A DNA stretch of 62,983 nucleotides from LGRD01 sp031378125. GTDB lineage: Bacteria > Pseudomonadota > Gammaproteobacteria > Burkholderiales > Burkholderiaceae_C. Below are positions 28,751 through 37,849 of the stretch, piece by piece (position 1 is the first letter of the stretch; each line of letters starts with the position of its first letter). Under the pieces are notes generated by a model. The model did not search any database. It was not told the DNA's origin and was given only the letters and a program-made list of their open reading frames with translations. The stretch spans positions 1 to 62,983 of the forward strand of contig JANNDW010000384.1 in the NCBI GenBank assembly GCA_031378125.1, written 5' to 3'. The translations under genes and the position numbers were made by a program.

Positions 28751-29629
28751 TCAGTGGTCCGGCGCCATGTCCCGCAAAGATTTCACCATCTCGACGTGAG
28801 GAATGCCGGCTTCCTCGAACACCGCGCCGTGGGTCGCAAAGCCCGCACGGCTGTAGAACGCCATGGCGCTGGTCTGCGCATGCAGCACCACTTGCTCATT
28901 GCCGGCGTCCTTCACTGAGCGAATCAGTGCATCCAGCAGCTTGGCGCCCACGGCCGCACCGCGCAGCGGCTGGATCACCGCCATCCTGCCTATCTTTGCA
29001 ACACCCGGCGCTTGCTGCACCCACCGCCCCGTCCCCAGCGGTAGCCCAAAGCGGTTGTACGCCACGGCGTGCACGCAGCCGGAATCGGCGCCATCCCATT
29101 CCAGATCAGCGGGTATCTTCTGCTCGGCGACGAAGACCTCGGATCGGATCGACTGCGCGTCGCTGCCCAGCGCGGCCCACGAACCCAGCTTGACGTCGAT
29201 CATGTCTTGGCCCGATTCGAAACCTTCGAGCACGTCTCGCAATGCCTGCGGAACCGGCTTGGAGGTTTGGCTGCGCGGGTCGGCAAAAACATACACCAGC
29301 TCGCAAGACACCAGCCGCTGGTCCTGCCGGAACGCCGCCCCGGAGAACAACACCGAAGAGTTGCCGACGCGCGCGCAGCGCATGCCGATGTGCAGCACGT
29401 CGTCATAGGCCGCCGAAGCTTCGTACTCCAGCGTTGCCTTGCGCACGTACAGGTCGCCGCCGAGCCGCTCCATGGTTTGCGCGTAGGGCATGGCCAACGC
29501 GCGCCAGTAGCCCGCCACGGCGGTGTCAAAGTACATCAGGTAGTGCCCGTTGAAGACGATTTTCTGCGCATCGATCTCGGCCCAGCGCACGCGCAGCCGG
29601 TCAATAAATCGGAACTCGTTTCGGGTCAT
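28751..29629 (-). CDS. Fusion: YbgC/FadM-type acyl-CoA thioesterase + GNAT acetyltransferase
   Basis: 292 residues with two domains. Residues 1-140 form a 4-hydroxybenzoyl-CoA thioesterase fold (RVRWAEIDAQKIVFNGHYLMYFD, LEYEASAAYDDVL). Residues 145-290 form a GNAT domain with the acetyl-CoA loop in AVIQPLRGAAVGAKLLDALI and the C-terminal FYSRAGFATHG. The fused product might coordinate an acyl-CoA hydrolysis with an acyl transfer. Its ATG overlaps the stop of a frameshifted small gene (ATGA). I recall related fusions in other Burkholderiales, but no substrate is known to me. Confidence 0.88.
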   Translation of the reverse strand: MTRNEFRFIDRLRVRWAEIDAQKIVFNGHYLMYFDTAVAGYWRALAMPYAQTMERLGGDLYVRKATLEYEASAAYDDVLHIGMRCARVGNSSVLFSGAAFRQDQRLVSCELVYVFADPRSQTSKPVPQALRDVLEGFESGQDMIDVKLGSWAALGSDAQSIRSEVFVAEQKIPADLEWDGADSGCVHAVAYNRFGLPLGTGRWVQQAPGVAKIGRMAVIQPLRGAAVGAKLLDALIRSVKDAGNEQVVLHAQTSAMAFYSRAGFATHGAVFEEAGIPHVEMVKSLRDMAPDH

Positions 29630-29772
29630 GATTCAAACGCCTGCTTCAGCGCGCCGGCCGCCATCGTTTGCGCGGCCGTTGCTTCGCCACCCACGGCGAG
29701 CCGGGTGTTGTTCAGGCCCAGCGTCTGGCCAGTGGTCGCCAACCATTGCCGGCGTCAGGCTGCTGGTGTTCA
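29626..29772 (-). pseudogene. Probable 48-residue small gene with one-base frameshift
   Basis: The ATG at 29772 gives MNTSSLTPA, then the frame breaks; removing one A at about 29744 would join it to WLATTGQTLGLNNTRLAVGG...ALKQAFES. The stop TGA at 29626-29628 overlaps the ATG of the thioesterase-GNAT gene, the same ATGA coupling seen at real gene junctions here. The frameshift may be a true inactivation, a sequencing error, or chance. The family is not recognised. Confidence 0.35.
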
Positions 29773-29823
29773 TGAACCGACGATGGCTATTCTGAATTGG
29801 AAGCCGGCGCAGCGCAGGCGCAC

Positions 29824-30891
29824 TCAGAACAGCGAATCGCGATCCACGCCCTGGCGGAGCATGCGGCGCTTGAGCTTGAGCAGCGCTTCTTGCTGAATCT
29901 GGCGAATCCGCTCTCGGGTCAGCCCCAGCCGTTCAGCCAGCACCTCCAGGGTTTCGGGCTCACGGTCACGCAAACCGTATCGACCGGCCAGCACTTCGCG
30001 CTCACGTTCGTTCAGCTCGTCCAGGCCATGATTGAGCAGTTGCTCGACCTCGTTGCTCAAGGTCAGGCTCATGGGGTCGGAGGAACCATCGTCGGCCACG
30101 CCGTCCAGCACCGACTCCGATCCGGCATCGGTCTGATGCCTGTCCATCGGAGCGTCCAACGAGGTTGGCAGCTCGGCGAACTTCAGCAGCTCGGTCACCT
30201 CCCGCACCGGACGCCCCACGGCGGCGGCCAGGTCTTCCGCTCGCACCGGTTTGTCGCCGGCCCCGGTGCTGGCGGCCGCAGCCTCCAGCACACGGCGTGC
30301 CTTGAGCACCTGGTTGAGTTCGCGCACGATGTGCACCGGCAGCCGCACCAGACGGGCCTGATGCATGATCGAGCGCTCGATGTTCTGGCGGATCCACCAA
30401 GACGCATAGGTCGAAAAGCGAAACCCCCGTTCGGGTTCGAACTTGCCGATCGCGTGCATCAGGCCGAGGTTGCCCTCTTCGATCAAGTCGGTCATCGGCA
30501 AGCCGCGGCCGAGGTAGTTCTTGGCAATGCTCACAACCAGCCTCAGGTTGTGCTCGATCATGGTTTGGCGGGCGTTGAAATCGCCCTGGCGCGCGCGGGT
30601 GGCAGTGTCAAATTCCTCCTGCGGGGTGAGCAAGGGCGCGCGCCGGATCTCGCGCAGGTAAACCTGCAGCGTGTTGCCGACCTCGGAGTCGCCGGCGGCC
30701 AAGTCGCCGGGAACGCGAAGGTCGGCCCCATTGCCAGGCACATCGTCGGCGAACGCCTTGTCGGCCGCCGCGGACTTGCGATGAGCCCCCTCTTCCCGCG
30801 CTTCGGGCGCTTCAAAGGCAGACATCGCGCCGTTGGCCCGAACGGTTGAATCAGGGTCGCTCAGGTCCAGCTGGATGCGCCGCTTGGCCAT
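29824..30891 (-). CDS. rpoS: RpoS, stationary-phase/general stress sigma factor
   Basis: 355 residues of sigma-70 group 2. Regions are visible: 1.2/2 (LQVYLREIRRAPLLTPQEEFD, NLRLVVSIAKNYLGRGLPMTDLIEEGNLGLMHAIGKFEPERGFRFSTYASWWIRQNIERSI), region 3 (EDLAAAVGRPVREVTELLK) and region 4 (GRYGLRDREPETLEVLAERLGLTRERIRQI). The short acidic N-terminal extension is usual for betaproteobacterial RpoS. It follows nlpD by 27 bp, so an internal nlpD promoter is expected, as in E. coli. Confidence 0.97.
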   Translation of the reverse strand: MAKRRIQLDLSDPDSTVRANGAMSAFEAPEAREEGAHRKSAAADKAFADDVPGNGADLRVPGDLAAGDSEVGNTLQVYLREIRRAPLLTPQEEFDTATRARQGDFNARQTMIEHNLRLVVSIAKNYLGRGLPMTDLIEEGNLGLMHAIGKFEPERGFRFSTYASWWIRQNIERSIMHQARLVRLPVHIVRELNQVLKARRVLEAAAASTGAGDKPVRAEDLAAAVGRPVREVTELLKFAELPTSLDAPMDRHQTDAGSESVLDGVADDGSSDPMSLTLSNEVEQLLNHGLDELNEREREVLAGRYGLRDREPETLEVLAERLGLTRERIRQIQQEALLKLKRRMLRQGVDRDSLF

Positions 30892-30918
30892 GACTGTGCC
30901 TCTGGCGCTTGCGCGTTG

Positions 30919-31896
30919 TCAGCGCCGCGGCAAGAGCTTGGCCGGATCGATCGGCTTGCCCTGCCGGCGAATTTCAAAGTGCAGCTGAACCCGATCCGCA
31001 TCGGTCGAACCCATCTCTGCAATCTTTTGACCGCGCTTCACCGTTTGATCCTCTTTGACCAGCAGGGCCTGGTTGTGCGCATACGCCGTCAGGTAGGTGT
31101 TGTTGTGCTTCAGGATCACCAGGTTGCCGTAGCCCCGCAACCCCGAACCCGCATACACCACCTTGCCTTCCGCGGCGGCCAGGACCGGGTCGCCGGCCTT
31201 GCCCGCGAAGACCAGGCCCTTGGTCTTCCCCTCCTCGAACGGCGCGGCCACCGCGCTGCCCGCGGGCCACATCCAATTGACATCATCGTCGGCTTCGCGC
31301 ACCAGGGGCGCGGTGGGCGCTGCGGCCACCACGGGCGCAGGGGCCGGCGCGGGCGCAGCGGCGGCCACTGGTGCGCTGGCGGACCCTGCGGTGGCCTTTG
31401 CATCAAGCGGCCGGGTCTCGACCTTGGCGCCCGTCACCGGCCTGGTGGCCGCACCGGCATCGGCGCCCGGCGGCACCACGCGCAGCACCTGACCCACTTC
31501 AACGATGTTGGGGTTGTCCAGGTTGTTCCACTTGACCAGGTCTTTCCAGTTCTGGCCCGTCTCCAGGCCGATCCGAATCATCGTGTCGCCAGGCTTGATG
31601 GTGTAGTAGCCCGGCTTGCCGGCGTTTTCGGCGCCAGGCGGTGGTTTGGTGGGGTCGGCAGGGGTGATCGCTGCGACGGGTTTTGTTTCCGCCGCGGCGC
31701 TGGCAGCGGCCGACGCCGGTGCGGCGGCGGCCGTTGCCGCCGTTGCGCGCGCCCCGAGCATTCGGTCTTCCACCGGCGCCAGGTTTGTTGAGGTTGCGCA
31801 CCCGCCCAGCAACAGCACAACCACGATGGCAACGGCCAAACGCTTCCCGCCTGATCTTGCTGCTTGAGTCAAAACGATACCCGCCTTATCCGTCAT
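30919..31896 (-). CDS. nlpD: NlpD, LysM/degenerate-M23 lipoprotein (amidase activator)
   Basis: 325 residues. A lipoprotein signal has its lipobox at LLGGCA (Cys33). A LysM domain follows (YYTIKPGDTMIRIGLETGQN...VVPP), then an Ala/Pro-rich linker and an M23 peptidase-like domain. The M23 domain lacks key metal ligands: the H-x-G-x-D site is degenerate (KTKGLVFAG) and the HxH motif is RVQLHFEIRR. NlpD therefore activates an AmiC-type amidase at the division septum instead of cutting peptidoglycan. It overlaps the pcm stop by 4 bp. Confidence 0.94.
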   Translation of the reverse strand: MTDKAGIVLTQAARSGGKRLAVAIVVVLLLGGCATSTNLAPVEDRMLGARATAATAAAAPASAAASAAAETKPVAAITPADPTKPPPGAENAGKPGYYTIKPGDTMIRIGLETGQNWKDLVKWNNLDNPNIVEVGQVLRVVPPGADAGAATRPVTGAKVETRPLDAKATAGSASAPVAAAAPAPAPAPVVAAAPTAPLVREADDDVNWMWPAGSAVAAPFEEGKTKGLVFAGKAGDPVLAAAEGKVVYAGSGLRGYGNLVILKHNNTYLTAYAHNQALLVKEDQTVKRGQKIAEMGSTDADRVQLHFEIRRQGKPIDPAKLLPRR

Positions 31897-32753
31897 CCGA
31901 TCAAACCCGATTTTAGAGGGACAAAATTTACCGTTTCATGAACCCGCTGTTCGCAGCCGCGTTCGGTTCTGTCCACCACCACGAGCATCTGTTGCCCCGA
32001 TTCAGCTTGCACCACCGGTGACACCAGCCGCCCACCAAGGGCCAGTTGATCGAGCCACGCGGCGGGCAATGCGTCGCCGCCGGCCGCCGCGATGATGCTG
32101 TCGTAGGGCGCGTTTGGCGGGTGTCCGAACATGCCATCACCATACACCAGCCTCAGCTTTGAAGAACGCAAAGGCCCAAGCAGTTCTCGCGCCTTGTCGT
32201 GCAGCGGTTTGAGACGTTCTACCGAGATCACGCTCTGGGCCAGCAAGGACAACACCGCCGCCTGGTACCCGCAACCGGTGCCGATCTCAAGAACCTTGCC
32301 CAAGCCACCCTTGCGTTGTGCATTGGCGCCGCTCATCAGCAGCTCGATCATGCGCGCCACCACCGAAGGCTTGGAGATGGTTTGCCCGTGACCGATCGGC
32401 AGGCTGGTGTCTTCGTAAGCCTGGGTGGCCAGGCCCGCGTCGACGAATTGATGCCGCGGAACGGCCGCCAACGCGTCGAGAACCGCCGTCGAGCTCAGGC
32501 CCGCGGCGCGGAGCCGCTGCACCATTTGGCGTCGGACATCGGCCGAATCCAGGCCCAGGCCCGATGCCGAGGTGCGGCCTCGCGGCCCGGCCGTTGGGCG
32601 CACTCCTTTCGAAGCCCGCTGCGAAGACCCCGCAACGGGAGGCGCCGACGGGGATGGCACTGCAACCGCGGCGGTAGCAACGCGCTTCGAAACCGGTTTC
32701 AGTTGATCCAGACGCAGGGGAAACTTTGGGCCGCGCTGCGGCGGCGCGCTCAT
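31893..32753 (-). CDS. pcm: Pcm, protein-L-isoaspartate O-methyltransferase
   Basis: 286 residues. It repairs isoaspartyl damage in proteins by SAM-dependent methylation. The SAM loop is VLEIGTGCGYQAAVLSLLA, preceded by the substrate-side segment YEDTSLPIGHGQTISKPSVVARM. The N-terminus has an extra 70-residue Pro/Ala/Ser-rich, basic extension, which makes it longer than the E. coli protein (208). The ATG at 32753 overlaps the surE stop (ATGA), and the stop overlaps the nlpD start. Order surE-pcm-nlpD-rpoS is the classical operon. Confidence 0.95.
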   Translation of the reverse strand: MSAPPQRGPKFPLRLDQLKPVSKRVATAAVAVPSPSAPPVAGSSQRASKGVRPTAGPRGRTSASGLGLDSADVRRQMVQRLRAAGLSSTAVLDALAAVPRHQFVDAGLATQAYEDTSLPIGHGQTISKPSVVARMIELLMSGANAQRKGGLGKVLEIGTGCGYQAAVLSLLAQSVISVERLKPLHDKARELLGPLRSSKLRLVYGDGMFGHPPNAPYDSIIAAAGGDALPAAWLDQLALGGRLVSPVVQAESGQQMLVVVDRTERGCEQRVHETVNFVPLKSGLIG

Positions 32754-33505
32754 GAGCCGAACTTGCCGGCCCAGTCGCGCCAGCGTGGCAACGAGGCGTG
32801 ATCGGTCAGGTCGACTTGCAGCGGGGTGACGGACACCTGCCCGTTCGCGGTGGCGTGGAAGTCGGTGCCCTCGCCCGCCTCGCGCGCGTCGCCGGCCGGG
32901 CCGATCCAGTACATCGTGTCTCCCCTGGGGCTGGTCTGCCGAATCACCGGTTCGCTTGCGTGTCGCCGTCCCAATCGGGTGATCTGAATCGGCAGGCGAT
33001 CGGCATCCGCGCGGTTCGGGATGTTCACGTTCAACAGCCACGGATGGGCCGATGGCGGGTTGGCGAGCACCTGCTGGATCGCGCGGCGCGCCACCCGCGA
33101 TGCGGCATCGAGTTCCGCCCAGCCCTTTTCCACTTGCGAGAAGGCGATGGCGGGAATCCCGAACAGGTACCCTTCCATCGCAGCCGCGACGGTGCCCGAA
33201 TACAAGGTGTCGTCGCCCATGTTGGCGCCGTTGTTGATGCCCGAAACCACCAGGTCGGGCTTGCTGGCCAACAAGCCGGTCAATGCCAGGTGAACACAGT
33301 CCGACGGCGTGCCGTTGATGTAGCGAAAGCCATTGGTCGCGGTGTAGACCGACAGTGGCCGGCTCAGCGTCAGAGAGTTCGAGGTGCCGCTGGCGTTTTG
33401 CTCGGGCGCCACCACGTCCAGGTCGCCCAGGCCCTCGCAAGCTTTCACCAGGGCCGCCAGCCCGGGGGCCAGGTAACCGTCGTCGTTTGCAATCAGAATT
33501 CTCAT
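32750..33505 (-). CDS. surE: SurE, 5'/3'-nucleotidase
   Basis: 251 residues. It dephosphorylates nucleoside monophosphates and short polyphosphates under stress. The metal-binding NDDGYLAPG sits at residues 7-15, and the other family motifs VVSGINNGANMGDD and SGTVAAAMEG are present. It heads the surE-pcm-nlpD-rpoS operon and is divergent, across about 100 bp, from a quinone reductase-like gene. Confidence 0.97.
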   Translation of the reverse strand: MRILIANDDGYLAPGLAALVKACEGLGDLDVVAPEQNASGTSNSLTLSRPLSVYTATNGFRYINGTPSDCVHLALTGLLASKPDLVVSGINNGANMGDDTLYSGTVAAAMEGYLFGIPAIAFSQVEKGWAELDAASRVARRAIQQVLANPPSAHPWLLNVNIPNRADADRLPIQITRLGRRHASEPVIRQTSPRGDTMYWIGPAGDAREAGEGTDFHATANGQVSVTPLQVDLTDHASLPRWRDWAGKFGS

Positions 33506-33604
33506 TCGACGATTGTAGAGAATCGCCGGTCCCAGCCGGCGATGAATCTGGCGCGTCCGGGCACGGCGCTGCGTATCATCGGCGCATCACAAGGAGGCGA
33601 AAAG

Positions 33605-34582
33605 ATGCATGCATGGGTGTGTGAGAACCCGGTCGGTGTCGAGGCACTGAGTTGGCAGGCGTTGCCAACGCCGCAACCGGGCGCCGGCGAAGTTCGGATT
33701 GCCATTCGTGCGGCGAGTCTGAACTTTCCCGACCTGCTGATCGTTCAAAACAAGTACCAGATGAAGCCGCCCCCGCCTTTTGTGCCGGGCTCCGAATACG
33801 CCGGTGTGATCGAGGCGGTGGGTGACGGTGTGAGCCATCTCAAGCCCGGCGACCCGGTGGCGGCGTTTGCTGGCACCGGCGGCTTTGCCACCCATGCCTG
33901 CGTCAACGCGGCCCTGGTGATGCCGCTGCCCGAAGGCTTCGCCTTCGACGATGCGGCGGCCTTCATCCTCACCTACGGCACCACCCACCATGCGCTGCTC
34001 GACCGTGCGCAGCTCAAGGCGGGGGAAACGGTTCTCGTGCTCGGCGCTGCCGGGGGCGTGGGCACGGCGGCGATCCAGATCGCCAAGGCCGCCGGTGCGC
34101 GCGTGATTGCGGCGGCCTCAAGCGATGCGAAGACGGCCATGTGCCTTCAGATCGGTGCCGATGCCACGATCAACTACGCAACCCAGAACCTGCGCGAAGA
34201 ACTGAAGCGGCTGACCGACGGCCGGGGTCCCGACGTCGTATATGACCCGGTCGGCGGCGATCTTGCCGAACCGGTTTTTCGCTCCATCGCCTGGCGCGGG
34301 CGCTATCTGGTGATCGGATTCGCCGCCGGCGGCATTCCCGCCCTGCCCTTCAATCTGGCCCTGCTCAAAGGCGCTTCCATCGTCGGCGTGTTCTGGGGCG
34401 ACTTCGCCAGGCGCGAACCGAAGGCCAACGCACGCGCACTGGCCGAGCTGGCCGAGTGGTACGCGCGGGGCAAGGTCCGGCCAGTGATCGATCAACGCAT
34501 GCCAATGGCCGATCTGTTGAAGGCGTTCGCCCGCATGGGCAGCCGCCAGGTGCGGGGCAAACTGGTGCTGATCAACGACTGA
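33605..34582 (+). CDS. NADPH:quinone oxidoreductase-like MDR protein
   Basis: 325 residues of the zinc-free medium-chain dehydrogenase/reductase family. The order is GroES-like N-terminal domain (LNFPDLLIVQNKYQMKPP, FVPGSEYAGVIEAVG) and a Rossmann domain with LVLGAAGGVGTAAIQIAKAAGA. AAGGVG and the absence of the zinc-binding cysteines point to quinone or enone reduction, but the substrate is unknown. AAGGAGG lies 8 nt upstream of the ATG at 33605, which settles the start. Confidence 0.88.
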   Translation: MHAWVCENPVGVEALSWQALPTPQPGAGEVRIAIRAASLNFPDLLIVQNKYQMKPPPPFVPGSEYAGVIEAVGDGVSHLKPGDPVAAFAGTGGFATHACVNAALVMPLPEGFAFDDAAAFILTYGTTHHALLDRAQLKAGETVLVLGAAGGVGTAAIQIAKAAGARVIAAASSDAKTAMCLQIGADATINYATQNLREELKRLTDGRGPDVVYDPVGGDLAEPVFRSIAWRGRYLVIGFAAGGIPALPFNLALLKGASIVGVFWGDFARREPKANARALAELAEWYARGKVRPVIDQRMPMADLLKAFARMGSRQVRGKLVLIND

Positions 34583-34648
34583 GCGCGCTTTTCGGCAAGG
34601 GTCTGCGCTAGGATGCAAACCGCACACGACACAGAGCACGGGCCCAGC

Positions 34649-35386
34649 ATGGCAATCAAAGTCCTCATTCTTGAAGACAACCCGGTGGCCCGGGGCTTTT
34701 TGAGCCGTGTCGTGCGAGAGAGCTTCAGCGACGCGATCGAAATTACCGAAGCCGGTGACCTGGAAACCGCGCGCCGCCACGTGGGCCCGCTGACCAAGAC
34801 GCAGGACCCGGCCCAGGCTTTCAAGCTGATCCTGGTCGATCTGGAACTGCCCGACGGCAATGGCATGGAGTTGCTGACCGAACTGGCGCGCTACCCTGCC
34901 ACCAAGATCGTGACCACTCTTTATTCGGACGACGACCACCTCTTCCCGGCGCTGCAGTGCGGGGCCGACGGCTACTTGCTGAAGGAAGACCGTTTCGAGG
35001 TGCTGGTTGAGGAACTGCAGAAAATCGTCCGCGGGCAGCCGCCGTTGTCGCCGGCCATCGCCCGCAGGCTGTTGACGCATTTCCGCCCAGCCATTCCTGG
35101 CTCGACGGGTGCCGAGGCGAATCCAGCGCCGCTGAATTCAGGCTTCAGCAGCCGGCCGGTTCCCGCGTCTCGCAATGTGGCGGCGCCCGACCACGAACGG
35201 CTCACACCGCGCGAGAGCGAGGTGCTGACCTACCTCAGCAAAGGCTTCACGATCAAGGAGATCGCCAGCCTGATGGGGATCAAGTGGTTCACGGTCAACG
35301 ACCACATCAAGTCGATCTACAAGAAGCTCAACGTGTCAAGCCGCGCCGAAGCGGCCGTGCTGGCCAGCAAACAAGGGCTGGTCTGA
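34649..35386 (+). CDS. LuxR/NarL-type response regulator
   Basis: 245 residues. The receiver domain has the acidic pair Glu9/Asp10, the phosphoacceptor Asp64 (ILVDLELPDG), a Thr (TTLYSDD) and Lys (LLKEDR). A linker of about 60 residues leads to a LuxR-type HTH (LTPRESEVLTYLSKGFTIKEIASLMG). The ATG at 34649 fits the receiver start; the ATG at 34613 adds 12 poorly conserved residues. It is immediately upstream of a cognate-looking histidine kinase. Target genes are unknown. Confidence 0.9.
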   Translation: MAIKVLILEDNPVARGFLSRVVRESFSDAIEITEAGDLETARRHVGPLTKTQDPAQAFKLILVDLELPDGNGMELLTELARYPATKIVTTLYSDDDHLFPALQCGADGYLLKEDRFEVLVEELQKIVRGQPPLSPAIARRLLTHFRPAIPGSTGAEANPAPLNSGFSSRPVPASRNVAAPDHERLTPRESEVLTYLSKGFTIKEIASLMGIKWFTVNDHIKSIYKKLNVSSRAEAAVLASKQGLV

Positions 35387-35492
35387 AGTGGGCCCTGCGT
35401 CGAGTTCGCTCGGCGCCCTTCCAATACGGGGTGGTTGCCGTATGAGCGCACCCAGCCGTGATCGGCAAGAGAACGCTGGCCAACGGCCGGCG

Positions 35493-35518
35493 ACAAACAG
35501 TCCGCAGGGACTGTTTGT
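35493..35518. terminator. Perfect 11-bp hairpin between response regulator and kinase
   Basis: ACAAACAGTCC and GGACTGTTTGT are exact complements around the loop GCAG. A T-run does not follow, so intrinsic termination would be weak. It lies inside a 43-codon frame (35442-35573), whose stop TGA overlaps the kinase ATG (TGATG). Partial termination could set the kinase below the regulator, or the stem could stabilise the upstream mRNA. Confidence 0.6.
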
Positions 35519-35572
35519 GTCCAGCCTCAGCCCCACCGCGAATACCGCACTGCGCAGCGCGAAGGTTGCCTG

Positions 35573-37828
35573 ATGAGCACCGGCGGCGCCGCACTGGGCC
35601 CGGTGTTTCCCAGTGATTTAATGACTCTGGACTCGGGCCTCGGGGAGGCCCGGACGGGACGTGCCGCCAGCCTGTCCCGCTGGATGGGATGGCGGCTTCG
35701 CTTGTTGGTGGCCACCGCTTTGTTCGGTTGCCTGGGCGTGTTCCTGCTGGCGCAAGGCCTGGCGGAGCAGCCGCACATTGGCGCTGTCTGGCGTGGTGCG
35801 GCGCGGGGCCAGATCGAGCTGGCGGCGACCTCCAACCCGGCCCTCAAGCCGCACGTCGGCAAGGCGTTGACGCGCTTTGTCGCAGGCGGCCTTTCGGTGC
35901 CTGTCGCTGACCTGTTGTCATTGCAGCGGTCGGCCCGCTGGCAGCCTGACGACGCACAACGCACTCGCAACGCCGCACTGCAGGAGCTGATCTTCGCGGC
36001 CCAGCTCGAACCCGGGCTCCAGCTGAGCTTCGCCGACGGCGAGACGGTCCAGGTTCAGGCCAAGCGGCGTGGCTTTGCAAACCTTCCAGTGACGTTCTGG
36101 CTGCTGGCGGGCGCCACACTGATCTTGTACCTGGTGGCCATGGTGGTGGTTCTTGCCCGGCCGACCCGCCGCAACCTGCTGTACGCGGTGATGTCCTGTT
36201 GCGTGGCGGGAACGCTCGCCCTCATCGCCATCGAGTCCGCGATGGAACCGGGTCAGCCCGCGCTGTTTCCGCACCCGGACCTGTCTCTGAGGATCGCATT
36301 CGATCTGATCAGCGCCGCCGCCATGGTGAACGCGGCCTGCCTGCACCCGCGTCATCTACCAGGTGCGCGCTGGATCGCGCTGGGCGGTTGGGGCCTGGCG
36401 CTGGTGGTGGCCACCATGGCCCAGGCGGAATGGCTGCCCCAGCTGTGGTGGTGGCTGCAGGGCAGCGTCGCGCTGTTCGGACTGGCGGTCATTGGCCTGC
36501 ACAGCTGGTCCTACCACATGGAGCCGCGGCCGTTTGCGCTGGTTCTCAGGCGCTTTGGCGTGGCGTTGGTGGGCGCGTGGTTGCTGCTCACGGTTTCGAT
36601 TGTGTCCACCGCCGGCATGCCGGGCACACAGCACGTCGCCGCCACGAGCGGGTCGATGATCTGGTACTTGTTTGTGGCTTCGGTGCTGGTGCTGCTGCCC
36701 TTCCTGTCCAAGTCTGAGCAGGTGATGCGCGAGTTCGCGCTGCTGGCTGCGATCAGCACGGTGGCCACCACGCTCGACCTGCTGTTCGTGGCCGCCTTCT
36801 CGCTCGGACAGTTCGCGTCCCTGACGCTGTCGCTGTTTGTTTCGCTGGCGCTGTATACGGGCGCGAGACAGTGGATTCTCAATCGCCTGCTCGGCAAGAG
36901 CATGCTCACCGCCGAGCGCATGTTCGAGCAGGTGTACCGGATCGCGCGCGCGGTAGAGGCGCACCCCGAACGCACGACCGTGGAGCTGTGCGAGTTGTTG
37001 CGCGAACTCTTCGAACCGATGGAGTTGACCTTGATCGAGATGCCGTCGGCAGTGTCGCGAATCACCGGCGATGGCTCGACGATGCTGGTACCCGTGCCCG
37101 TGCTGAGCGACGAAGTCATCGATCATGGCGAATCCATCGTGATCCGGTTTGCCCAGCGTGGGCGGCGGCTGTTCACTTCCGAAGACGCCAGGCTCACCAA
37201 CCGCATCGTCGAACAACTGCGTCGCGCGGTCGCGTATGACAAGGCGGTAGAGCGGGGGCGCGGCGAGGAGCGCTTGCGGCTGGCGCAGGACCTTCACGAC
37301 GATATCGGGGCCCGGCTGTTGACGCTGATGTACAAGGCGCAGTCGCCGGAAATGGAGGACTACGTTCGCCACACCTTGCAAGACCTGAAGACCTTGACTC
37401 GGGGCCTTGCCGCGCCGTCCCACCGCCTGTCACACGCGGCCGCCGAATGGAAGGCCGACCTGACCCAGCGCCTGAGCGCGGCGCGTGTCGAGCTCAGCTG
37501 GTCGAGCGAGATCGACGACGACATGTTGCTCAGCGTCACGCAATGGTCGGCGCTGACGCGCGTGCTGCGTGAACTGGTCAGCAACGCCATTGCCCATTCC
37601 CAGGCGCAGCGCGTCGACATCGACTTCAGGTTGGACAACGACCGCCTGCACCTGATCGTGAGCGACAACGGCATCGGCCGCGATCCCAAATCGTGGTCCC
37701 ATGGGCTGGGCTTGGGCGGGGTGCGCAAACGCATCAAGCAGCTGGGGGGTGAGGTTGAATGGAGGGACTTCTACCCCCACGGCATCAGCTGCAGCGTGAC
37801 GATTCGGCAGTTTTCGGCCAAGCGCTGA
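35573..37828 (+). CDS. Multipass sensor histidine kinase (HisKA_3 type), partner of the LuxR regulator
   Basis: 751 residues. One transmembrane helix (about 42-65) and an approximately 100-residue extracytoplasmic region are followed by a set of seven or so helices (about 178-430). The cytoplasmic part has a GAF-like spacer, the dimerisation/phosphoacceptor helix with His575 (LAQDLHDDIGARLLTL) and a HATPase_c domain with N box ELVSNAIAHSQA, G1 DNGIGRD and G2 GLGLGGVRKR. This is the NarX/DegS-like family that pairs with LuxR-type regulators. The signal is unknown. Confidence 0.88.
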   Translation: MSTGGAALGPVFPSDLMTLDSGLGEARTGRAASLSRWMGWRLRLLVATALFGCLGVFLLAQGLAEQPHIGAVWRGAARGQIELAATSNPALKPHVGKALTRFVAGGLSVPVADLLSLQRSARWQPDDAQRTRNAALQELIFAAQLEPGLQLSFADGETVQVQAKRRGFANLPVTFWLLAGATLILYLVAMVVVLARPTRRNLLYAVMSCCVAGTLALIAIESAMEPGQPALFPHPDLSLRIAFDLISAAAMVNAACLHPRHLPGARWIALGGWGLALVVATMAQAEWLPQLWWWLQGSVALFGLAVIGLHSWSYHMEPRPFALVLRRFGVALVGAWLLLTVSIVSTAGMPGTQHVAATSGSMIWYLFVASVLVLLPFLSKSEQVMREFALLAAISTVATTLDLLFVAAFSLGQFASLTLSLFVSLALYTGARQWILNRLLGKSMLTAERMFEQVYRIARAVEAHPERTTVELCELLRELFEPMELTLIEMPSAVSRITGDGSTMLVPVPVLSDEVIDHGESIVIRFAQRGRRLFTSEDARLTNRIVEQLRRAVAYDKAVERGRGEERLRLAQDLHDDIGARLLTLMYKAQSPEMEDYVRHTLQDLKTLTRGLAAPSHRLSHAAAEWKADLTQRLSAARVELSWSSEIDDDMLLSVTQWSALTRVLRELVSNAIAHSQAQRVDIDFRLDNDRLHLIVSDNGIGRDPKSWSHGLGLGGVRKRIKQLGGEVEWRDFYPHGISCSVTIRQFSAKR

Positions 37829-37849
37829 GTGTGTCCACAGCGCGGCTCG

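Noticed and set aside
30919..31896. NlpD as an active M23 peptidase.
   Set aside because: The metal-binding residues are degenerate, as in known NlpD activators.
34613..34648. A start for the response regulator at 34613.
   Set aside because: It adds 12 residues not typical for receiver domains; the ATG at 34649 begins directly with the beta-1 strand MAIKVLILED.
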